A DNA stretch of 64,000 nt from positions 26,566,330 through 26,630,329 of the forward strand of contig CM067566.1 in assembly GCA_034336665.1 (NCBI GenBank), written 5' to 3'. Positions 48,761-57,839 of this stretch are shown here, piece after piece. Origin of the DNA: Luscinia megarhynchos. Its lineage: Eukaryota > Chordata > Aves > Passeriformes > Turdidae. Each line of letters starts with the position of its first letter. The stretch's first letter is position 1. The position numbers were made by a program, and so were the translations under genes. The notes beneath the pieces are model-generated. The model was not told where the DNA came from, made no database searches, and saw only the letters and a program-made list of their open reading frames with translations.

Positions 48761-50090
48761 TCAGGATGCTGAGTGCTCTCACCCTCCCAGATGGAGAGTT
48801 CCAGGGTGCCATGTGGTTTTTTCCTCCTGTGTTGTTTGTTTGTTTGGTTTTTTTTTTTTTCCTTCGTGCTTTTTTGACTCCCTGGGAGCCTGTTGTTTAT
48901 TCACAAGCATTACGGTATCCTGTTAGCATTCCGACCAGGGGCTGCTCATAGATCTGACTCCGATGATTTCCTGCAGGAACATGTGGAAGCAATAGCGGGG
49001 TTGTGCGCTCACCCGAGCCGAGGATGCACTGGTGGAGGGCGTGCAAAGGGCCGGGAGCGCTGCCGGGAGCCCTGAGAGCCAGACAGGGGTACCTCAGCCC
49101 GAGCGCGCATCCTTGGGAGTTGGTTCTCGTTTCTGCCTCTGCTCTCCTCGGGGCATCTTCGTTTCAGAGGCATAACTCTCCCTCGCTTAGGAAGGAGAAA
49201 AAACACTGGGTCCCGGCTCTTGACTTCGAGAACAAACTTTTGTTTATAATAATAAATGGGCGAAAGAGGTGCGGGCGGTGGTGGTGCGGGACTGGGGAGG
49301 GAAGGAAAGGAGAGAAGCCCCGGCCCGCAGCTGTGGGGCCGGTGCCGTGCCCAGAAGGGAGCAGGGACCCGCTCCGCTCCGTTCCTGGGGCTGCACTGCC
49401 CCCTCTCCGCGGCCGCCGCATCGCCGGCCCCGCTCGCCGCGCTCCGCACGAAGCTGCAGCGAAAGGGCGGCGAGGGCAGCTCCCCGGCACTCCCTCGGCC
49501 ACCCCTTATCGCCAGCGATAGCGACGGCCACAGAGCAGAGACTCCCAGCGCTGGCTCCCGGCGGGGATCAAAGCTCCGTCTGGAGCTGTTCAAACAGGAC
49601 GGGCTCGGGCGTGCGCTGCCCGCCCCTCCGCCGGCACCTCCGGCCCTCGCTGTCCCTGGCTGGGTTATTACTGGGGGCTGTTTGCGCCGGGCAAAGCGAA
49701 GGCAGAGACGAAAAGAAGAGTGTTCTCGGTCCCGTCGGAGCTGCGGGCTTTGGGGGGGCTGGCTCCTGGCGAAGGTTACCTTTCGTTGTGTCTTTCATTC
49801 ATAAATGTTAGTGATTCGTCTCTCCCCCCGTCTCTCTGTGCCTCCCGGTCCTGGCTGGCTCACGGCCGTCCATCCAGCTTTCTAGCCCAAACCCGAGCGC
49901 AGCGGTGTACAAAGCACACGAGGAAGCGCGAATTCGTTTCCAAATCAAACTCCCCATCCATAAACTCCACTGTAAGCGTGGACATCGAGCCCGGCGCCCT
50001 ACCCACCGTCCTAGAGGGTCTGAGGAGGGAAGGCTCATTCATGAATTTTGGGAGCACTCTGAGTTTTCATGAAAGTTTTTTGGGTCTCTC

Positions 50091-50112
50091 TTTTTTTTTT
50101 TTTTTTTTTTTT
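50091..50112. repeat. Poly-T run (22 T) just upstream of PDGFRA exon 1
   Basis: A homopolymer T tract lies roughly 100-200 bases upstream of the inferred start of PDGFRA exon 1, followed by C-rich pyrimidine sequence. Such tracts disfavour nucleosomes and may help keep the promoter open. That role is inference. Confidence 0.85.
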
Positions 50113-50362
50113 ACATTTTCTCCCCCCTGCAGTGCAAAACTCCCCGCTTCCCCCTTTCCTCCCCCTCGCCCCTGCCATATGGCCAACCTCCCCCTCCCCT
50201 GCAAGGCTGCTGAAATCTGGAGGCAGAGACTGGACCCCCTGCCTGCGTAAGAGCCTCCCGCCTCCGGCCGCGGGGCTGGGGGCGCCGGGCGAGCCAGCCC
50301 GCTCTTATTCTGAAGGGGCCGAAGGGGGGCTTCATTTCCTGACAGCTATTTACTTAAAGCAA

Positions 50363-50422
50363 ATGATTAGTTTTGGAAGGATGGTCTATAACATTGAATC
50401 AATTACGGGACGCGGTTTGTGA
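50363..50422 (+). CDS. Upstream ORF 1 of PDGFRA (19 codons)
   Basis: An ATG at 50363 opens a frame that reads MISFGRMVYNIESITGRGL and stops with TGA at 50420-50422, entirely in exon 1. A second in-frame ATG lies at 50381. My recollection of the human 5' UTR gives a peptide of the same length with YNIESIT intact and substitutions at only a few positions, so the peptide itself may be under selection. Upstream ORFs usually lower translation of the main frame; a peptide-dependent effect would be new. The ORF is certain. Translation and conservation are inferred. Confidence 0.6.
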   Translation: MISFGRMVYNIESITGRGL

Positions 50423-50514
50423 GACCATTACAGTCGGATCGGGAGGGAGGGCGAGCGGGAGGGAACGAGCGCGGCTGAGCAGGGAAAGTCACAAAAGACG
50501 TGGACATATTTTGG

Positions 50515-50553
50515 ATGTTTTACAATCTGCAGGATTGGGGCTGCGGGTTGTAA
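50515..50553 (+). CDS. Upstream ORF 2 of PDGFRA (12 codons)
   Basis: An ATG at 50515 begins a 12-codon frame, MFYNLQDWGCGL, ending TAA at 50551-50553, just before the exon 1 donor. From memory, human exon 1 also has a second short uORF near this place, but with an unrelated peptide. If translated it would add to repression of the receptor frame. Its initiation context is moderate. Confidence 0.4.
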   Translation: MFYNLQDWGCGL

Positions 50554-50699
50554 AGGAGAAGGTAAGAGGTGCGGGGCATTTTCCCCACCTTTTTCTTTAT
50601 TTTTTACACCTTTTCTCCCGCGGCTTTTTCCTCGTTTATTTTATTAGTTTTTATTTATTTATTTGTTGGGGTTTTTCTTCTGTTTGGTGGGGTTTTTTG

Positions 50700-52560
50700 G
50701 TTTTTTTTTAATTTTATTTTTTCCTTCTACCCGGTGCTCTGAGCAGAGCGGAGGGCTTCTTTCCGCGGGGCGCAGGCGGCGGGAGCTGGCGAACCCCTCG
50801 CTGGGGAGTGGGGGTGCAGCGCTGCGCCGCGCCGGCCGTCGGGGTGCGGCGGCGAGCAGCGCGGGCAGCGCTAATGACAAACACATTGGGACGGCGGGGC
50901 CACCGCGCCGCATTCCTGCCGCGGGGGCGGGAGCGACCGCCGGGCTCCGCGGGCAGCGCTGCCCGCCCCAGGGGGGACAGCGGGGACGCGCACCCACCAA
51001 GTAAGCGGCTCCCTCTCCTCTCGCATCCCTCGCTCCCTTCACCCCGCTGGTCTCCCGTCCCTTCCCCCATCCTTTGTTTTTCACCACCTTCCCTCCTTTA
51101 GATCCCCTTTCTCACCTCGCTCCCCCTGACCCGGTAGCCTAAAATGCCCCGAGATTCCGAGCGGAGGCACGCACACAACCCCCGAAAATGAGACCCGATC
51201 CGTCTCCATCCCTGCGCGCCCCGTCTTGTTTTAAAAGTGTCTTGGTGAAAGGGAGGATGCTGAATTTAGACAGGGCTGGTACCTGGAGCCTTTCCAGCCT
51301 GCAGCCCCTCTCTCAACGGGAATGCCAGCCCTGCCGTGTGCCCTGCCGGACTGCTGGACCCCACTGCTTCCTACCCCGGGAATGGCAAAGTCTTCGCGGG
51401 CACCTTTTGGATTTTGTCAAGCGCGGAGTTGCGAACTGGCCAGCCTCCGCCGGCTGGAGTCCCCTGGAGAAGTCCTAGGAGCAAGTAGGAAATGGCTTTT
51501 TGGCTGTCCGCGGCATTGCTCAACATTTTTGGACGCGGATCCCGTAGCTCAGGAACCGTTCCAGAGAACAGGACTTGGACAGCTTTTTCTGGAGCCAGCA
51601 GCGACAGATCTAGCAAGGCAGCAGCGGTCCCAGGGCACAGGCGCCGCCAGCCCCCGGGAGCTCGTCCGCACCCCGTCGGGGAGGCGGCTGCGGACCAGAG
51701 GCGGGAGCGATGCCCTGGCCCGGCCAGTGCCGAGGGCACCTTTCCAGCGCCCCTCGACGGTATTTTCGGCGCGTCCTTTGCCAGTGCTCCAGCTCCCTAG
51801 CGCTCCTTCGGGGCCTAAGTCTGCACGCCCCGAGAGGGCAGCGCATCTCCTCGGCCCGTATGGGATCCTACGAGCCCGTTCCGGGGCTGCGGGCGCATCG
51901 CTCCCTCGTGGTCCCACAGCTCCCAGGCGGGCGCGATCTCTGTCCCCCGCCGGGACTCCTGTCCCTCTCCAGACCCCGCGCCCTGGGGCTTCGTGCTTCG
52001 CCTGACGGAGAGGGCTGGAGAAGAAGCGTCGACCGCAGGGAAAGCACGTCTGTGCTCTGCTCCTCTCCGTCTCCCCTACCCCGCTTTTTCTTTTTCCCGG
52101 CTACCTCGCATTAAGGGAAAAAAAAAAAAAAAAAAAAGTCGCCTCTCCAGCTTGGCAAAGGCTTTCCTATTGTTTCCCAGACAAACAGCGAAGTGGCTGG
52201 GAGCTGCCATCTCTGCTAGGTTTGCTCGGCGTCCCGGGCAGCCTTTGATCTGCGGCGGCTGCAGCCGTCGGGCTGCGCCAGGGCGGGCGTGCGAGGGGAG
52301 CCGCTGTGCCGCTCCCCGGGGCCGCGGCCGGGCTCCCCACGGGCCGGGGTCTGTCAGGAGCCTGGTGGGGGCTGGAGAGTGTGAACCGAACTTCCTTCCC
52401 AGCACCATCCACACCCCACGGGCTGCAGGCGGCTGCTCTCTCCCCGACGGGGCGCCCCGGGGGAGCGGGATGCCTGGTTGTGCTTCGGCACCTCCCAGGG
52501 CCGATGCGAGCCCAGCTGGAGCCCCAGCTCGGCTGACTAAGCTCTGTGTCCTTAGATGGG
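50700..52560. promoter_or_regulatory. PDGFRA: Intragenic CpG-rich island in PDGFRA intron 1
   Basis: GC-rich, CpG-rich sequence runs about 2 kb past exon 1. Open frames up to 227 codons (51322-52005, +) and 219 codons (51993-52652, +) exist, with overlapping open frames on the minus strand; all are compositionally biased and unrecognised. Taken with the 49-50.5 kb island this suggests an extended, possibly multi-start promoter. Confidence 0.5.
52118..52137. repeat. Poly-A run (20 A)
   Basis: A homopolymer within the CpG-rich part of PDGFRA intron 1. No adjoining retroposon body was recognised. Confidence 0.85.
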
Positions 52561-54418
52561 ACACGACACAGGATCAAAGTGAGGAGACAGGCATCAAAGA
52601 TTCCTCTGTCATCGTCTCTCCAGAATCTGAGCTGTGGAGATCCGACTTTTAACTCTGTGTGTAGAAACGCTAGGGGAAGATCTCCCAGCAAGGGACTTCG
52701 GGTTTGGCTTCCAGTTAACAATGAGTATTTTAGAACGGCCCTCAGCTAAACAGCGGTTTAGCCAACCTCAAAGCTTGGGGGGAAAAAAGTTTGCAGAAAA
52801 ATGAGACCTCACAAAACACTGGGATTTAGGAGTCCACAAGCAAACCAGCTCTCTCAGCCTGCAGGCACTCTCCTGCTGGTTTTAAGTGAGATCCCTTGTT
52901 CTGGTACTCGTCTCCAGGCGCTGAGGGGTAGGAGGTGTGCCAGCCCAGCTGCCGTGGGGCACTGGGGCCATTTTTGCTGTTACTAGTTTGTTGATGTATG
53001 GGAAATCTTCATGTGGCTCTGAGCGTGATATATAGGTATTAGGTTTCAAGCAAGCAGGAAGTAATAACTATTTTAATAAAATACCTCTCTTCTGTACTAT
53101 TGGGCTAGGATTGAAGTAAAGTATATATAGAGAGAAAAATCTTGCATAGCCCCGAACTCGCAGATTATTTCCAGCTATACCAGTTGGTCTAAAAAGGAGG
53201 CTGAAATGTATAGCTTTATAATCCTTGCCTTGCTTGCTTCTTTATTTCATCATGACTACAATGGTACCTACTTTTGCATGAGAACTCTAAAATTTTTAAT
53301 AGAAGATGTTTCCTTTTTTTTATTTTTGAAGACTTAAAGACAAAGGAATGGCTTTTGAGAGGCGATTTTTCCTGATGGTGGCGAGAATTGCTGATAATTA
53401 AAAAAAAAACAAGCAAGAAAGCAAGTGATCCTTTCTCTCCCTCTTGCCTTGCTCTCCTGCTTGACTCATCGCTTCCAAGCCTGTAAAGCTTTGCTTGGGC
53501 ACCCAAGGGAAAAGTTTGCAATAGCTAGGCTTCCTAGCTCTTGTGGTCAAGAGAGATGGATATTTTTTTCTGCACAATGTTTCTCAGCATTTGAGTTGGG
53601 ATCTGAGGTGTTCTTTGATTTGATCCTGAGAACCTAAAGAAGATGTATTACTTTGAAATGACAGCTGGATTTTTTTTTTTTTCGTTTTCTCCCCTGTTTT
53701 CTGGGACAATCTGGAAAACCTGCCTTGGGTCAAGCTGGAAAATTTAGGCTTCGCAATTCGCCCACCACCTTTAGCTCCTAGACTGAAGGACTCTGTCCTG
53801 AAGAGTTGGGCTGAAGAATTGGGACTAGAAGGCTTGTTGGAGGCAGCCTTACTGTGTGTCCTGAAGAGCCCAAAGTGCTCAGCAGGAGCCCAGCACTGGG
53901 CTATCCTTGATGCATGGTTGTTCCTTGGGCTTTTCTTGATGCACAGTTTTTCTATTCAAATATTTGTAAAGGGACATGGAACACGCCTCATTTTGGGAGG
54001 ATATTTATGCCAGTTTTTTTCATTGAAGAGCTTTGAGCCTTTCCCCAGCAAAACCATCAGACCCACATGTTAGTGCTGCAGGGCAGCTCTGCTCTTGTGG
54101 AGAGTTGAGTTTGCAGTTTGGGAACTGTGAAACAAGAAACGTTTCAAGAGATCCTGTCCGAACATTTACATTCAGCTGGTGACATGTACCACAAGAAAGA
54201 AATGTCTTTAATGTCTTCTCTTGGGCTGGCCTTAGCCCTTCCTGGAAAAGATCAGCTTTCCCAGAAGGACAGAGTGCCACTCTGACAAAATCACGACTGA
54301 AATTACCCAGCCCTCTCATAACAAGGATAATCATATCATTACGTGCCAAGATTTACAATCCAAATACTGTCCTATCACTTATGTAAATACAGAGAAAATG
54401 GGGCCAGGGCTGGTGTGT

Positions 54419-54582
54419 TGTTGGTTGGGTTTTTTGTTGTTGTTTCTGGGGGGGTTTTTTTGTTGTTTTTTGGGGTTGCTTTTTGTTTATTTGTTTGTTT
54501 GAGGTTTTCCTAGGGGTTTTGGTTGGTTTTGTTTATTTTTGTTTATTTTTTGTTTTGCTTTGTTTTGTTTTGTTTTTAATCA
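54419..54582. repeat. G/T-skewed low-complexity tract in PDGFRA intron 1
   Basis: About 160 bases consist almost only of G and T on the + strand, as TTGTTT and TTTG units with several G-runs of 3-7, ending in an imperfect TTTTG repeat. The A/C content is minimal, which makes it strongly strand-asymmetric. Confidence 0.8.
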
Positions 54583-54637
54583 CGTGGAATTAAGAATGTG
54601 GGAATTGTGAATTCTGAGTTGATCCATTTTAGGAGGG

Positions 54638-54899
54638 CCAGTTCAGGCTGCTAAACCGGAGACCCAGTTTAGGCTGCCGCGCCGGAGCCCAGCGCTGCCT
54701 TTGGCAGGGCAGGCGCTGCGGCTTTTAGCGCGGATCGACATTGCCATCCCGCGGCGGCGAGTGCGAGCTGCAGCGCTGCCGGCGCTCAGCCCAGCCGCCG
54801 CCGCGGTCAGGGAGGTGGGCTGCTCTTCTGTCTGGAAAGAGGTCTTTGGTTGATTCACATATACCCTCGGCTCTTCTCTGTCCCCCTCGGCTCTTCTCT
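54638..54899. repeat. Small GC-rich islet with two tandem duplications
   Basis: A 26-bp period duplication built on CCAGTTCAGGCTGC and CCGGAG occupies about 54638-54688, and CCCTCGGCTCTTCTCT occurs at 54864-54879 and 54884-54899. CpG-rich sequence lies between them. It interrupts AT-rich intronic DNA and looks like a local GC-rich insertion or an intronic regulatory islet. Confidence 0.5.
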
Positions 54900-57778
54900 T
54901 TAGGTCCCTTAGAGCACTCACCTAGGAATATCATAATTTTCTAAACATATATTTCCATTGAGTTTCTGAACTCAATGATTTTAACTCGTCTTTTGTGGCA
55001 CAGTCAATTAAACCTTTCTTTATAGGAAGCCAGTGCTCGGCAGTTAGTGTTTGCAAAGTTGACTCCTGACTGATAACAGTTCTTCAGAACTAGTTTCCTG
55101 ATTTTATTTTTTTTAACTACTAAAACGCGCAAGAGAGGTACCAGGATTTCAGTCAGAACCTTTCATAATCTATGAATTCTGTAATTATATTATATCCATT
55201 ATATAATTCTCTAATGAATTCTATCAATTCAATGACTGTTCAACCCAGGGAAAATCCCTGCAAAGAGTTTGGCCAATCCCCCAGGGCATTACCTAGCTTT
55301 TACTATACACACCCGTGTTTCTATTTTAGCTAGCAATATCCTAAGAGTGCAAGAAATTAAGGTTTGCTCAAACTCGCATTGTATGTGTCATGTTAACACT
55401 GGGTTTCAGCTTGTATAAACCTGCTGGCTTCTGCAAGGCTACACCAAGTTATGGATTGATAGACCAGGGTTAGGAACTGAATCTGATGTATTTATCCAGG
55501 GCTGAGATTTGGATAGTTGGGGACCAAGACAACCGATCTGCCATAAGGAAGGTAAAGGAGCTAAAAAGATGTGTACAAAGGTGTATGTGATTGTAGATAA
55601 AGAAAATCAGGATAAGTGTACCTGCTTGGAATGAGAAAACTCTCTTCTCCATAAGTGTGAAATGGTGCCTGTGTTAAACCTTGAGTCTGGCATGGGTGCG
55701 TAAGGATATGCTGGTGATGGCACTAGCATTCCTAAGTCAGATGTGTGATGCAACTAAATTCAGTTCAAATAAGTTTTGAACAGGAGTGATGGTAAATCCT
55801 TAGTATATTATTCTGTCTTTCACAGTGAAGAAGTGTTGCTTTGGGTCTTGATGAGATTAACGGGTCATTGAGGAAAGATCAAAGCTCTGGGTTGTGAAAG
55901 AAGAGCCAGATGGAGAAAGCAAATTTAGTTAAGTCCTTGTGTTTTTTAACTGCAATGCTATGTTGAGACGCTCCTTGATTTCAGTGTCAGCCCAACCAAG
56001 ACAGCAAGTTCAGAGTGGCACTTTGGAAATGCCATCACCTGTATTTACATTATTTGGCTTCAGTCTTCAATTACACACACAGCTCTGCAATAACCCAAGC
56101 CCACTTCAGCAGAGCTTCTGGTGTGCAAGAGATGAGCTAGCTTTGTGTTTTCTCCTGTGGTGCATCACTTGCACTGAGTAGTCTGGCAAAACAACACAAG
56201 AGGGGGAGAGTTGCCCTTTCAGGCAGAAAAAGGAGGGAACTTGACAGAAGTGGGGTGACATTGTCTTGTGGATCTTGGGAGATGAGGAGTCAGATCAATA
56301 ATATAGACCATGGTAAATCTTTAAAGAGTTACAGAGGGTTACTTTATTAGAAAACAATGCAGGGTCTAAATGTGATAAAAATGAGTAAAGAGCTTGAAAC
56401 TGAGGGAACAATTTGATATCCAAGAGTCTGTTGTCGATAGGAGACAGATACATAAACACATGGTAATTAGAGGCAGGTAATCTTCTAACCCTGCTTCTGA
56501 GACCTTTATATTTGAATATGAAACTCTTCTGCTCTTCAAACGGGTGCTGTCTGCTCCACCCATTGCAGGAGGAAAGCAGGACTGGATCAGAAACACTCCT
56601 TGGCATGTTGCAAGCATTTAGTTCCCATATGGCACTGCCACAGTTGTAATAACTAGACACACCTACGTGCTTTCATATCTCAGCATCAGAAACTGAATAC
56701 CAGAGGATGAAGAGAAACTCTCCAGAACTTTGAAAAGTAGTCCCTGTCTTGGCACATCATCCTTTACTTTACTCCTTGGTCAGTGTTTCAAATTAGGGGC
56801 TCTTCTGCACAGTGTTTTTTAAATCTCTATTGGATTTAGGCCAAATTCAGTTGCTATTAGAAATCACCAACAAAGCATCTGTTGGTTTCAACGGGAGCTG
56901 GGGTTGCAGGATCTTCTCCTTTGGAAATTACCTAGCACGCTACTTGAGGGTTTTATGTAGAAATATCATTACATGGCACAAAAATTACATAGAAGCTGAT
57001 TACTATTGTTGCCTCTATAAGACAAATGCTTTAGGATTATATGCTTGAAAGCTGAAATAATTGCATGTGATCTATGACTCTCTGCACTGTTGGGGAGAAT
57101 AGATGCTCTGTGAATGGCACTGCTGGCCTGCAGTCTGTCATGGATTTATTTCATTAGAAAATTTCAGCATGTGTTTTAAATAGCATGTCTCTCGATCAAG
57201 GGAATTCTTGCTCAATAAGCAATAAGCACTATTGTATTACATTGTATTCTGTAAGCTATATATACACATATGTACAATGGCAGAACAAAAATATCACTCA
57301 GGGTTGTACTATTTGTAATAAGAGTAGCTTCAAAATGTACTTTTTCTCCCATAAAAGCTGCTTGCAGCTGAAAGGTCAGAACTTACTGTGTTGAAGATGT
57401 TACATCTTCTTTGATGCTTGTGAGGGTGCTGCCTATGTGCAGGGGCTTTTCTGTGGGCTCAGTCCCAGAGGCTACAGTGGGAGCAGAGCTGCCTGCAGGC
57501 TGTTGGAGAGGGGATGCACCAGGACTTGGTTCCCAACACCAGGACCTGGCCCCTTATGTTGCCAGTGGAGAGAAGGTGTCACGGTGTCTCCTCTGCCTGT
57601 GACCTGCCTGTGGCCACACGCACCTTGTGGCATGAGTCTCCTTGGGCTGTGCCTGTGAATTGGGGTCCTTGGGCCGTGATGGGAAGCTGGACTTGGGTGC
57701 TGTAGAAGAGGGGTCCTCCTAAGTCTTATACAGTTGCCAGTCCATTAACAACCTCTTGTCTTCTCCTCTCTGTTTCAG

Positions 57779-57839
57779 TTGTTGGTAGCTATGGGTACTT
57801 CCCCATGGACGTTCCTGGTTCTGGGATGTTTTCTCACAG
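57779..57839 (+). CDS. PDGFRA: PDGFRA exon 2 (start codon, signal peptide)
   Basis: After a TGTTTCAG acceptor come 12 bases of 5' UTR and then the ATG at 57791 in a good context (G at -3, G at +4). Forty-nine coding bases give [16 protein letters not shown] plus one base, ending at ACAG|GTAAAT. The length, phase 1 junction and FLVLGC core match the human exon. Confidence 0.93.

Larger units (their letters stand above)
46081..50190. promoter_or_regulatory. PDGFRA: GC-rich upstream field of PDGFRA
   Basis: From about 46.1 kb the composition turns GC-rich and CpG-rich, with islands at roughly 46490-46740, 47200-48400 and 49000-49800. Between them are more AT-rich blocks (46300-46450, 46840-47190, 48420-48750) containing complex sequence. 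Many overlapping open frames of 100-218 codons on both strands reflect composition and are unrecognised. The region probably holds proximal regulatory elements of PDGFRA, including the CTCF-like site at 46610. Island edges are approximate. Confidence 0.45.
50200..50561 (+). other. PDGFRA: PDGFRA noncoding exon 1 (5' UTR)
   Basis: The stretch 50325-50450 closely resembles the human PDGFRA 5' UTR as I recall it: CCTGACAGCTATTTACTTA, then GCAAATGATTAGTTTT, then CTATAACATTGAATCAATTA and CGCGGTTT. The exon ends at GGAGAAG|GTAAGA (donor GT at 50562), the same junction as in human. The 5' boundary near 50200 is a guess from weaker similarity; no TATA box is evident and the promoter is GC-rich. Two short upstream ORFs lie inside. 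The main ATG is in exon 2. Confidence 0.8.
50562..57778 (+). other. PDGFRA: PDGFRA intron 1
   Basis: The intron starts GTAAGAGG and ends CTCTGTTTCAG. Its first 2 kb is a CpG-rich island; the rest is mixed and AT-rich. It contains an A20 run (52118-52137), a G/T-skewed tract (54419-54582) and a small GC-rich islet with two tandem duplications (54638-54899). No internal exon is recognised, although the first intron of PDGFRA is a plausible place for alternative first exons. Confidence 0.8.

Noticed and set aside
49389..49405. CTCF-like ACTGCCCCCTCTCCG
   Set aside because: Only 11 of 15 positions fit and the TRSTGG half is missing. C-rich island sequence gives such matches by chance.
51322..52652. 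227- and 219-codon open frames (+) in PDGFRA intron 1
   Set aside because: Both are in CpG-rich DNA with open antisense frames; no family resemblance and no supporting splice sites or start context.
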